Assembly (NCBI RefSeq): GCF_947623445.1
Contig: NC_135241.1
Coordinates: 2,234,501 to 2,298,500, forward strand
Length of the DNA stretch: 64,000 nucleotides
Origin: Clavelina lepadiformis
Lineage: Eukaryota; Chordata; Ascidiacea; Aplousobranchia; Clavelinidae
Reading direction: 5' to 3'
The notes beneath the pieces are model-generated. The model was not told the DNA's origin. It worked only from the letters and a program-made list of their open reading frames with translations, and did no database searches. Both the position numbers and the translations under genes were made by a program. The first letter of the stretch is position 1. Each line of letters opens with the position of its first letter. This document shows positions 33,992-43,811 of this stretch, piece after piece.

Positions 33992-35004
33992 ATGCCACTA
34001 TATGGTAAGTATGGTTAAAGTGTTGAAGCTCCATCTGAAAAGGTACAAACCTTTCTGTAAAATTTATTAAAATTTACAATTTATAATAAATAAAATTTTT
34101 ACTTATATAAAGAAAACAAGAGCTAAAACAGCATAAAGCATAACCAACTGATTATGTTTCTTTTATACTAAAGGAGTTATAAATGTCACATTACCGTTGA
34201 TTCTCTGTTACGGGGATTCTCAACCAGCAGTGGGCAGCTGGTGGGTCATTGAGCATTTTTAGGTGGGCCAAAGAGCTTTTATCAAATCTTAGTCCTTTCC
34301 TTTATTTCAGATGATATATTTCAAAATTTTGATCTTGTTTTGACATTAAACCTGAGAAAGACATTAATCTGAAAAGTAAATAATCAAGTTAAACTAGTAG
34401 TTTTACTAGTCAGTCCTTTCAATATAAATAATAATTCCATAACCCGTTTATAAGAAGAACCTTGAAAAGTGCACCAAACAATAATTTACAGAACAAAAGT
34501 GGGCCACGACTGTAAAAATATGAGAAACCCTGCTTGGTGCATTAAAGATAGTTGTAGTTTCAACCGAAACGTCTGAATAATAAAATGATTTCTACTGTTT
34601 TGGTTATTGTGTTCGTTATAAAAGTGAGTCGTAATTCTCAACATTTTGCTCGTAATATTTTAATAGTTATTGACGGGAATCAGCAAATAAATGTCCCCAT
34701 ACACGACGTTTTTGGGCATAGCAAAAACCTGTGTCAACATTTAAAGGGCTACTTCAGCAATTCAAGTAAGAATACAAATCAAAATTATAAAATAATCTTT
34801 GAAATTGCAAAATCAAACCTGTTTTTAACGCATAAACGAAACCTTACAGGTGCAACGTTGGACAACATGTATTATAGCAAATGTTCCGATAAAAGCAATG
34901 CAGTGAAGGTGAATGGTAATGAAGATGGAATTATTACGTTCTTGAATGGTGGTGAAATCTATGTCTTTGTTAAATCAGGGTGGTGGTGGTGCTCTATTTT
35001 GTAA
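33992..35004 (+). CDS. DCX-like mini-gene C
   Basis: Exons: 33992-34004 (MPLY-, donor GTAAGT), 34667-34765 (acceptor TAATAG, donor GTAAGA) and 34850-35004 (acceptor TTACAG, stop TAA). Both introns are phase 1. Exon 2: VIDGNQQINVPIHDVF, then NLCQHLKGYF. Exon 3: SATLDNMYYSKCSDKS, then EDGIITFLNGGEIYVFVKSG and a Trp-rich end (WWWCSIL). It aligns residue by residue with D (NASSNKLFYS / SATLDNMYYS). An 84-nt intron 2 is in frame without stops, so an unspliced frame from 34585 also stays open. That start lies in intron 1 and I consider it spurious. Intron 1 holds a MITE. Product about 88 aa, predicted cytosolic. Confidence 0.75.
34211..34532. mobile_element. Degraded hAT-like MITE in mini-gene C intron 1
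   Basis: Left end CGGGGATTCTCA and inverted right end CAGGGTTTCTCA. The inside has GTGGGC motifs near both ends. No convincing 8-bp duplication survives, so it is older than the 14370 copy. Confidence 0.55.
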
Positions 35005-35634
35005 AGAAAATTTGCTACCGCTGTCGCAAAAAAATAAATGTTGATTTCATTATATAAGAAATAAAAACTTGAAATTTGCAAATTATCTGTATGATTTATA
35101 GACTAAAGCTACGTTCAGACAAGTGAACTTATAAGGTTTGGTTCACGTTCTTGTTACGTGATATGAAGAAAGCGAATGACGTATTTCAAGCACCAAAGTA
35201 TAATACCTATAGGTTCACTCGTAACCCTGGAACACTGTGCATGAGTCGCTCACACGTCACTGAAGATAATAAAACATTTAGTAACGCAATGAGATAACAG
35301 TTTCAAATATAAGTTTTAAATTATTGCTATTTCACAAATTCACAAGCACCCATTCATAAAGTTTAAGGAGAAACTTTAAGGTTGCACTTTACAAACGTAA
35401 ACTAAATGTGATGCACCGGATTTTGCACAATTTCGTAAGTCGTTTGTAACACCATTTTAATATAAAAATTAATAATAAGAGCAGTAAATAGTAAATTAAG
35501 AAATAAAAATTAATAATATGGAAATTCTAAGACTCTTTTTTCTTGAAGTTTCAAGCCTATTCAAGAACAAGCTTCTGCATATAACCCCAGATTCTCTTGT
35601 TCTGCTTTGACGTAAATTAAAACTTTAAACGCAG

Positions 35635-35810
35635 CTGCAAGCAACCTCTTAAGCCGATATAGTTTCTCATTTAGTAAATATCATGACCGGCAACTGCAAG
35701 GCAACAAAGACAACATTATCGCCGAATTGGAAAACGGTCGTAATATCTACATTTTCGTACAAGGTTCGCTGCTGAAGGATTCTATTTTGTTTTGTTGTTT
35801 TTTATGGTAA
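35635..35810 (+). pseudogene. Orphan third exon of a DCX-like mini-gene (J)
   Basis: After acceptor AAACGCAG the frame reads AASNLLSRYSFSFSKY, then KDNIIAELENGRNIYIFVQG and a hydrophobic Cys tail to TAA 35808-35810. It matches exon 3 of D (ENDIIERLHDGSPIYIYVAG). The preceding ~60 bp also resemble the end of intron 2 of D. I cannot find exon 1 or 2 in the 600 bp upstream, so it is probably a truncated copy. Splicing from the upstream gene C cannot be excluded. Confidence 0.6.
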
Positions 35811-36939
35811 AATATCTTTCGTCGCTATTTTGTTATTTTTCACTCAATAGAATAAAAACCAAAATAATGTACAAATGAATTTTTAACTCCAGTGTTTTGC
35901 TGCTCAAAAATTGTCATTTTTTCAAATTATGTCATACAAATTAGCACCATTTAAGAAAAATCGATTGGTTTGATAAATTACAATCATGTTATATTTAAGT
36001 GATTATGCTCTCATTAGAGCAGATTTCCAAAATAGGAAATCTTCAACTCTTTTTTTTATCATATTAAATATTAAATATTATCATATCGCGCTTTGCATAT
36101 TGCATCTCAAATGTAAGCCTTACACAGCATTTTCTACTTTAGTATAACTTGACTCTCAACCGGAAAGATTTTACATTTTGGGGGGAAATTGGACTGATCT
36201 TTTCGTGTAATATTTGCTGAATGAATGAGTCGGTGTGTAGCGCAAATTGTGGAATCGCTTTTTCATAATAGTAATTATCTATAGTCATACATAAAAGTAA
36301 CGAAGTGGTAGTTTGACGACAGATTTAAAATTGATATTTCAAGGATGTATACATAACTTTCCCTGGACTTTTAAACGTAGACACTTCTTTATTACGTTTT
36401 AATCTACGTTTTATTACATTATTTTTTACGTTTCTTTTTACTTAAATTTAATACAAAACCGTTGATACAAAATGATTCCATCATCCTGAACCTCTACAAA
36501 TATTATCTAATAAATATTTTCACAACATCCCACCGCTTTTTTTATTGGGGAAAAACTTTTAAATTCCCCCACTAGACGTCTGAGGTTGCCCATCTAACTT
36601 CTTGTTTCTAATAGCAGGAAACTCAATGAACGTTTGTAACGAAAATAAAATAATACTGAATATAAATAAAATAATAGAATACTGAAAAGCCGAACGCTTG
36701 TTGGCGCCTTTAAGTAGTTTTTACATATAACAAGCGTAATAACATGCTTTAGCATAATTTTTTTTTATACTTTTAATTTAATCCAAATTTTATTATTGTT
36801 ACAAAATAGAATACTGTATAGATATAGATCAGTTAGCGTTATAATGCCGGTCCTGGTATCGGCAAGCGATCAATAACACACTGTTAACAGTGTAAGCTTC
36901 ATTAAATAATCACATCTGAAACGAAACAAGTTTTTCTGA

Positions 36940-37390
36940 TTATACAGTAGTTACAGTAGTTACAGTAGTTACAGCATTGCCTAAAAGGGCCATGCAAGCC
37001 ACGCTCAGATCAAACTCTTTCTTCGACTTCTTCTTTTTGCAAACCTTTGACTTCACCTCGGCCTTAATTCTTTCGACGGAAGAAAACAAACTGAGTAAAC
37101 CGTCAATAAATTGTATATTTATGTTTCGTAATGTCATTTGGTCAATCCAAACAAGTGAAACTTTTTGCCCAGAAAACGTCGTTGTTGTTGTTGTTCGTTG
37201 TTTGCTTGTTTCCAACGAAATAGAAAAAATCAAAAAGCTTACAACATAATTTTCTGCTGCGGCGCCAAGCCACGCAGCATTGACTGATGCGTGACAGATG
37301 ATTCTGTTGCCTTTGAAGTCGCAAGCACAAGAAAGAGCTGATGAAGGTCATGAAGCGCGTAAGAGTTTTATGACGATTTACGCTCAACAT
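36940..37390 (-). CDS. Overlapping minus-strand frames kept in both Y and Y', doubtful gene
   Basis: Two reading frames stay open in both duplicates: one starting MLSVNRHKT at 37390, with QNHLSRISQCCVAWRRSRK, and one starting MIFSISLET, with SLVWIDQMTLRNINIQF and a Lys-rich segment. The start context at 37390 resembles the TATA/ATG unit at 30567-30597. No known domain was recognised. Conservation may simply reflect recent duplication. Confidence 0.2.
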
Positions 37391-37907
37391 GACTGGCTCT
37401 TGACCTTTAAGCCTCGCTTTTTGTTTTTTAAATAGAACAGCAACGAACTTGGATTATCTGTGTTATGAGGAAGTGAAATTTTTTGGCTTAAACAATAGAA
37501 TCTGATTGTACTCTTCCATGGCACGCAATGAACATGATGATGCAATGGCATGCAAGTCTGAAAGTTACTTGAAAATAATTTGAAATTAAAGAAATCTGTT
37601 TTGTGTATCATGACGTCATTTGCGTTTTTGGAAAATTGTAATTTCAATTGATAGGATATGAAAAGAGACTTAAAGTAAATGATTAAATAAAGGAAATCAT
37701 GTTTTAGGGCATAAGTGAGAGAACTACCGATACTTAATTTGTGTACAGTAAATGCAACTTTTAGCGTTTTCGTTTACGATTATTTAGATTTGTGGATTTC
37801 TCAAATTAATTTTTTGCATCCCTACAAGTTTATCAATTTTATTGCAATATTAGCAGTTCATCATTGCAAGGCATAGTACACAACAATTCTACAGACAATT
37901 ATATGTT

Positions 37908-38294
37908 ATGGTTTCTATAAATGTTTTGATGACGGCACGTTTTATCCAGGGTTTAACTAAAAGCAATTTTGTCAAAAACATGAAAAAGGCTAAATCTATT
38001 GCGCAACAAGTCATACGACCCCTTGGTAGAAACATACGTTGCTGCAAGCTTCAAACAAACGTAAATTGCCCGGGAGATATTCCCCGGTGTTTTACCCATT
38101 TATATTTTCTCAACCCAAATCGTGACGATCTGCATACTTGTTATGACAACATGACGAAAGATCATTGGAGCGAAGGCGCCCCTAAAAGTCTTTCCATCTT
38201 CTGCTGCATTGATTTGTTCAACTTAAAACGTCATAAGCTAATCGTTAATACAAAATTTCAAATCAATGTTAGCTCACATTGTATGATATTATAG
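37908..38294 (+). pseudogene. 128-codon open frame in Y, broken in Y'
   Basis: Reads MVSINVLMTARFIQGLTKSN, then a KNMKKAKSIAQQVIRPLGR segment and a Cys-containing C-terminal half. In Y' (from about 45580) the same region has a one-base insertion and in-frame stops, so there is no sign of constraint. The sub-block CTTGTTATGACAACATGACG (38137) recurs at about 45803 and, diverged, near 46490 and 48745, upstream of mini-genes F and G. It is probably flanking DNA rather than a gene. Confidence 0.3.
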
Positions 38295-38561
38295 TTGACC
38301 TAAAGCAAATAGCTTTGAAAGAAAAGCATTGCTTTAAAACGCGCACATCTAATGTATTGATAAATAATTTGTGCAATCATATATACGCATAGAGTATAGT
38401 GTAAAAATATTTTACTTATAGTTGTTTTTAAATAAATTTCTTAGTGTTTTGTCTTTATAATTTGAGTAATACAATTGGTTAATTCAAATTAAAGTAATAA
38501 ATACACTGTACATAATCAGGTTACGCATAAATCAATTTAGTAAAGCTTTTGACTTGGACAG

Positions 38562-38716
38562 AAAAGTTCTTAAATCGTGAATATTGGCCCGTTTACGGCG
38601 TAAGTTTTAAAGAAATTAATCATCATGCCGAAAACACGAAAAACGCTAAACTCATGCATTACGCAAGAAATCATGAAACCCCTGTGTTTATCAACTTCAA
38701 AAATAACTCATGGTGA
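38562..38716 (+). pseudogene. Orphan third exon L in unit Y, prematurely stopped
   Basis: After acceptor TTGGACAG the frame reads KFLNREYWPVYGVSFKE, then AKLMHYARNHETPVF, ending TCA TGG TGA. The Y' partner (46232-46404) reads on for another six codons. The pattern (aromatic-S strand, helix, G/N turn, VF strand, Trp) fits the third exon of the family, but weakly. No first or second exon was found nearby. Confidence 0.4.
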
Positions 38717-38746
38717 TGCGCAAGCAGGTTTTAGTCAAGCGTAAAA

Positions 38747-39400
38747 TGAGAGCGCAACAAACATTATTTGGCAACCAAAGCTTTCACAGACGCTTGTTTT
38801 AACACAACCAGGATTTCTCAATGTTCTACAAGACGCTTGCTTCCGTTATTGCCAATTGGGAATAAATGTACAAAACCAAAGCATTGAACCATGTTAAAGC
38901 GTGAATTTGTACAATATGCTTAGTGTTTTTAATATAATTAAATAAAAGTTAAAACCTCACATTGGCATTTGAGATATGATAGTTAATGCGCAACAAAGTT
39001 TCAATCGAACATGTAATTTAAATTTGAGTAATCAAAGGCTTTAAATACCGGTATATTGGTTTCAACAGTAGCGCTTATAATGATCGGTTTCTCCGCATGG
39101 TGTTTAGCACAAATTTTAAAAGAGAGTTTTAATTCTTAAAATATAAAAAGCATATGTACTTTATGAAGGGAATTACTCCTAAATTCAACAAGCAAATGAT
39201 ATATTAAGTACATGTATCCAAGGGGTGTGTCAATAAAATTTTGAAATTTGTCGTACAAACATTTGAAAAAAGCTTTGATGTAATTTTCAATTATGCAGAT
39301 ATACATTTAGAACAAACACAAAGATTGTGCATCATATAAAATTTTCCAGCAAGAAATCGAAGTAATTTAAAAATATATTCATATTTTCCTGCAACAAAAT
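38747..39400 (+). repeat. 5' flank of mini-gene D, duplicated in R1 (32325-32985); includes upstream block U5
   Basis: Contains paired GACGCTTG motifs (CACAGACGCTTGTT and AGACGCTTGCTTCCGTTATTG about 50 bp apart), then about 500 bp leading to the TATA box. The high match to R1 includes the TATA box, up to the start codon. Confidence 0.75.
39335..39341 (+). promoter_or_regulatory. TATA box of mini-gene D
   Basis: TATAAAA lies 64 bp before the start codon, predicting a ~30-nt 5' leader. It is conserved at the same distance in D' (TATAAGA, 42291-42297) and in the gene-less copy R1 (32918-32924). Confidence 0.55.
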
Positions 39401-39944
39401 GTCACTTTGGAGTAAGTATGAATTACAAATGAAGTCTGTGTCCTTAATTTAAATTTCTTATTTAATATTTATTATTTATTAGTTCCGCACAACATGTTAA
39501 CATGAATTGTTGCTTCATAAACATTAATTTTCATATATTTCAGTTTTCGATGGAGGTCAACATAAATTAGTTTCAATAAGTAATGTGACCCGAGCCGGAA
39601 ACTTGTCTGGATTTTTAGCAAGAGAGTTTGTAAATGAAAGTGAGACTTGTTTAATCAGCAACTTTTCTATTAAATAGAGATTTACACAAATTTATTTTCA
39701 AGTTATAACTTAGTAACCGTTACTTTTTGTATCAACTTTCCTTGTTCTGTTTTGACTTAAGTCAAAATGCTCTTTAGATGCATCTTCGAACAAACTCTTT
39801 TATAGTCACTCCTCGGACATGTCTCAGGGAAGACCGGTGACAAACAACGAAAACGATATTATCGAGAGGTTACATGACGGAAGTCCTATTTACATTTACG
39901 TAGCAGGGAAGTGGGCGAGGAATTGGTATTCATTTTTTGGCTGA
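39399..39944 (+). CDS. DCX-like mini-gene D
   Basis: Exons: 39399-39411 (MSLW-), 39544-39639 and 39778-39944, phase-1 introns, stop TGA 39942-39944; 91 aa. Exon 2: IFDGGQHKLVSISNVT, then NLSGFLAREFVNE. Exon 3: NASSNKLFYSHSSDMSQG, RPVTNNENDIIERLHDG, SPIYIYVAGKW and an aromatic tail. The layout (DG turn, V/I strand, L..FL helix, LFYS strand, D-I..L..DG, IYIYV strand) is what a single doublecortin-type domain shows, at about its usual 80-90 residues. This is a by-eye assignment, not a profile match. There is no signal peptide, so it is likely intracellular. D' is a recent duplicate whose exon 3 is strongly diverged. Confidence 0.78.
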
Positions 39945-40523
39945 TAAACTTACCGTTATTTTCTTTTTCAATTTACTGTAAGCAAAATTAGTTGGGGATT
40001 GAAAGAAATTTTATACACGTTTTTACTGTTATAGCAAAATAACCTGATGGAACTATAACCAAAAATACTTCAATATGTACCGTTTGAAGTAATAAAAATC
40101 CTTTTCTTACTTTCAATACAAATAATTGCCGTACCACTTTATGCTTTATGTCTTTTGAACTATGTTATCATTAGCTATGAAGGTTTGCAATTTTCCTTTC
40201 CGAACCAGTATACCAAAAAAGCAGAACACTTGTCAGCGTATCTTTAAGCAAGTTGTGCATGCCAAATCAAACATCAAGTCAAGGTTCTAATTTTTTTTAA
40301 TTAATTTTATTTGTAGTTCATTCAAATTAATTCAAACGTTAATTCAAATTAACGTCAATAATGAAATAATTTTGAAGTATTCATTACTCTGTCTCTTGTT
40401 ATTAATTATATTACCGTTTGGTGTTTTAACAAATAATAATGAATACAAAATATTATAAATTTCTATTCGTGTACTAACTTTACAGTGCAGTACAAAGCCA
40501 ACAGTGAATGAGGCTTTTTTTAA

Positions 40524-40657
40524 CTAAGTTTTATCGGTCCTATTAATACAAGCGTTACGTGAAGCGTAAGTATCTAGGCCGGGTCTGTAGCTCCTTTCAG
40601 GGCAAACCACCAAACCAAATTCACACTTGAGTGCTGGTGAGAACTTATATTTAAATA
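40524..40657 (-). CDS. Candidate minus-strand terminal exon conserved in X and X'
   Basis: The reverse strand has acceptor TGTGCAG followed by a frame reading FKYKFSPALKCEFGLVVC, then ERSYRPGLDTYA and CIN to TAG (40526-40524). The X' copy (43441-43562) keeps the frame with substitutions and a small deletion. Upstream sequence in frame is hydrophobic. The three Cys suggest a secreted peptide, but no first exon was fixed and the evidence is only duplicate conservation. Confidence 0.25.
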
Positions 40658-40905
40658 CTGCACACAAAATAGTCTTTGACTTAAAGTAAAAATTTAGAAG
40701 AGGAACGATCGCTAAAAGCATAGAGTAGAAAAAACGCCCTGTCACAACACTCACTAACGACTAACCGAACTGAATGTCTAGATCAGGAAAACGCCGAGAA
40801 TTCAATATAATCAGTAGGGACAAGAAAAGCTGGCATGATAATTGGGAGGCTCGGGAATCAAAATGAGACCAAAACACAAACAATACAACCTTACAAGAAA
40901 CACAA

Positions 40906-41504
40906 CAAACAATACGAAAAAAGATACAGCAAATAATATAAATCACAAAACTTGCAAACAAGTCAAACTTATGATACACAAACGAAATACACAAAACAAT
41001 AAACTAAAATGTAAAAACTGTTAGCAATGATGACACATACATTGTTGTTAATTGTGGCCACATTTGTTGCACAAAGAATATATACATTACAACTGTACAA
41101 CTAATAACAGCGGACTGACCTATGAGGAAGTGTCAAGTATATTATACTATAAGAAAAATACCAAACAACCGATAACACTACGCCGTGTAATAAAATAATA
41201 AAACACAGGCACAAATTAAGACGTTTTTGCCACGGGTGTCATGTGTGAGACAATAAGGTGCAAGCTAAACAAGATGCGTAACTCGATCAACAAGTGAGAA
41301 CAAAATGCCACAACATTCGTCTTAGAAAAATCCGGAGTTTTGACTTGCTTCTATTTGATGGCCATCTGGAGTTATCTGAGGAATAGGAGTCTGGACGGAA
41401 GATGATCACGAAAATCATACACAGTTTGCGTATCGTTTTAACAATCTAATTAAATTTTTTACAGATTAATTAACGACTTTAAATGAGTGTAGTTTCTTGC
41501 CATT
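40906..41504. other. Spacer between X and Z, no partner in the window
   Basis: AT-rich sequence, A-rich on the + strand from 40860 to 41010. No exon was supported. Confidence 0.35.
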
Positions 41505-42165
41505 CAAAAAGTATGTTGGCAACATGCTTACCCTAAAGATATTTACCAAATTGCTAATTAAGTGTTTATGCTTTTCATTTTTACGATACTCTACGCGTAT
41601 TGAATCTGTATTTCTAAACGTAAGCTCACAACAAAGTATCATTGGCAAACTAGGGTTCCACAGATGCTTGTTAAAATTGAACGACGATTTGCCAATGAAT
41701 AAATAGTAACATGTCATCCTGGCACGACGCTTGTTCCTGCTTTTGTCATTTTGGTCGTCCGAGAAAAACAAAGCTTTGGAACATGCTCTGGGCTGGGTTC
41801 TTAAACAAAAGCTGGTGTAAGTGAAGTTAATCAGAAATCGCTTGAGAAGAAATTTCATAAAGCTTTATACCAGGGTAGTACAAAGCTTTTAAACGACTTA
41901 TGGTTTGCATTGTCAAACGCGAGTATTTTATAATCTGTGTGGTTTAATTAAAACAACTTTATCCAAAGTGAGTTAAGAATCTACAGCAAAGAGTTTTTGC
42001 ATTTTTGCAAAAACTGCGGAATATAAAAGTTTGAAGTTATTAACCACAAAAATCGGACAGTTATGAACTATTGTGTTTTTTCCAGTCGAATACTTTATAC
42101 AATGAACTGTAAGATATGCGAAAAGGAAAGAATTAAAATATTAATATAAAGGCAATTGTTAAACG
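41505..42165 (+). repeat. Unit Z, 5' flank of D' (partner 32988-33645); includes block U6
   Basis: Nearly collinear with the second half of R1. It contains paired motifs CACAGATGCTTGTT and CACGACGCTTGTTCCTGC, the same pair as in U3-U5. A minus-strand frame is open in both copies, but I do not regard it as a gene. Confidence 0.8.
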
Positions 42166-42353
42166 TGTCACTAAAAGGAGCGTGTCACTAAAATTTGGAA
42201 ATTTGTCGTACAAAAATTTGAAAAAAGCTTTTATGTAATTTTCAATTATGCAGAAAAACATTTAGAACAAGCACAAAAGATTGTTCATTGTATAAGATTT
42301 TGCAGCAATAAATCAAGTACTTTAAACACATCTTCATATTTTCCTGCAACAAA

Positions 42354-42886
42354 ATGCCACTTCGGAGTAAGTATGAATTACAAATGAAGTCTGTGTCCTT
42401 GATTTAAATTTCCTATTTAATTCCGCAGAACAAGTTAACAAGAATTATTGTTTCTTCATAAACATTAATTTTAATATATTTCAGTTTTCGATGGAGGTCA
42501 ACATAAATTAGTTTCAATAAGTAATGTGACCCGAGCCGGAAACTTGTCTGGATTTTTAGCAAGAGAGTTTGTAAATGAAAGTGAGACTTGTTTACTCAGC
42601 AACTTTTCTATTACATAGAAATTTAGACAAATTCATTTTCAAGTTATAACTTAGTAACCGTTACTTTTTTGTATCAACTTTCCTTGTTCTGTTTTGACTT
42701 AAGTCAAAATGCTCTTTAGACGCATCTTCGAACGAACTCTTTTATAGTCTCTCCTCGGATATGTCTCAGGGAAGACCGGTGAAAAACAACGAAAACGATA
42801 TTTTCAAGAAGTTACATGACGGAAGTCCTATTTACGTTTATGTAGCAGGGATACTGGCGAGGATATGGTATTCAATTTTTGGTTGA
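42354..42886 (+). CDS. DCX-like mini-gene D' (duplicate of D)
   Basis: Exons: 42354-42366 (MPLR-), 42485-42580 and 42720-42886; 91 aa, phases as in D. Exon 2 is identical to D over all 96 nt. Exon 3 differs at 18 of 167 nt, changing 11 amino acids with 4 silent codons: LFYSLSSD for LFYSHSSD, NDIFKKLHDG for NDIIERLHDG, YVYVAGIL for YIYVAGKW. Intron 2 differs at about 5 substitutions and 1 indel in 138. A TATA-like box lies at 42291. The intact frame with such exon-specific change suggests that both copies are used. Confidence 0.77.
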
Positions 42887-43440
42887 AAAACTTATCGTTA
42901 TTTTCTTTTTCAATTTACTGTAAGCAAAATAAGTTGCGGATTGAAGGAAATTTTATACACGTTTTTACTGTTATAGCAAAATAACCTGATGGAACTATAA
43001 CTAAAAATACTTCTATATGTACCGTTTGACGTAATAAAAATCCTTTTCTTACTTTCAATACAAATAATTGCTGTACCACCTTATGCCTTATGTCTTTTAA
43101 ACTATATGTTATCATTAGTTCGGAAGGTTTGCAATTTTCTTTCCGAACCAGTATACTAAAAACGCAGAACACTTGTCAGCATATCTTTAAGCAAGTTGTG
43201 CATGCCAAATCAAACACCAAGTCAAGGATCTATTTTTTTTAAATTAATTTTATTTGTAGTTATCAAATTAACGTTAATAATGAAATACTTTTGAAGTATT
43301 CATCAGTCTGTCTCTTGTTATTAATTAATATCGTTTGTTGTTTTAAGAAATAATAATGAATACAAAATATTATAGATTTCTATTTGTGTACTAACTTTAC
43401 AGTTCAGTACAAAGCCAACAGTGAATAAGGCTTTTTTCAG

Positions 43441-43562
43441 CTAAATTTTTTCGGTCCCATTAATACAAGCGTAAGTATCTAGGCCGGGTCTGTAGCTCCT
43501 TTCACGGCAAACCGCCACACCAAATTCACACTTGAGTGCTGGTGAAAACTTATATTTAAAAA
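43441..43562 (-). CDS. X' copy of the minus-strand candidate exon
   Basis: Reads FKYKFSPALKCEFGVAVC, then ERSYRPGLDTYACINGTEK to TAG after acceptor TTGTGCAG. See the 40524-40657 copy. The frame is conserved despite a deletion of a few codons, which is mild support for coding. Confidence 0.25.
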
Positions 43563-43811
43563 CTGCACAAAAAATAGACGTCGACTTAAAGTTAAAATTG
43601 AGAAGAGGAACGATCACTAAAAGCATAGAGCAGAGAAAACGCCTTGTCACAACACTCACTAACGACTAACCGAACTGAATGTCTAGATCAGGAAAACGCC
43701 GAGAATTCAATACAATCAGAAGGAACAAGAAAAGCTGGCATCATAATTGGGAGGCGCGGAAATCAAAATGAGACCATAACACAAACAATACAACATTACA
43801 AGAAACACATT

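Larger units (their letters stand above)
36190..38730 (+). repeat. Segmental duplicate unit Y (partner Y' at 43812-46420)
   Basis: About 2.5 kb, in the same orientation as Y', with scattered substitutions and small indels. It contains a 9-bp microsatellite ACAGTAGTT repeated about three times (36945-36973) that is a single copy in Y'. Y also holds the frames at 36940-37390 (minus) and 37908-38294 (plus) and the orphan exon at 38562. Confidence 0.88.
39230..40905 (+). repeat. Segmental duplicate unit X with mini-gene D (partner X' at 42180-43808)
   Basis: Direct duplicate about 2.95 kb apart. It starts at GTGT-CA-TAAAATTT-type sequence and ends at AAGAAACACA, where both copies diverge abruptly (40905 and 43808). 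It contains all of D/D' and a conserved minus-strand frame downstream. Confidence 0.9.
42180..43808 (+). repeat. Segmental duplicate unit X' with mini-gene D'
   Basis: Partner of 39230-40905 in direct orientation. It is followed immediately by Y', whereas X follows Y, giving the order Y-X-spacer-Z-X'-Y'. Confidence 0.9.

Noticed and set aside
34585-34666. In-frame N-terminal extension of mini-gene C beginning MISTVLVIVFVIK, resembling a signal anchor
   Set aside because: It lies in intron 1. The 33992 exon (MPLY) with a perfect GTAAGT donor and phase-1 join matches the other members, so this start is probably spurious.
35100-35260. Possible MITE starting near AAAGCTACGTTCAGACA
   Set aside because: I could not find an inverted partner end or a target duplication.
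36977-37249. Plus-strand frame MPKRAMQATLRS in Y and Y'
   Set aside because: It is the antisense shadow of the minus-strand frame in recently duplicated DNA. No start context or family resemblance.
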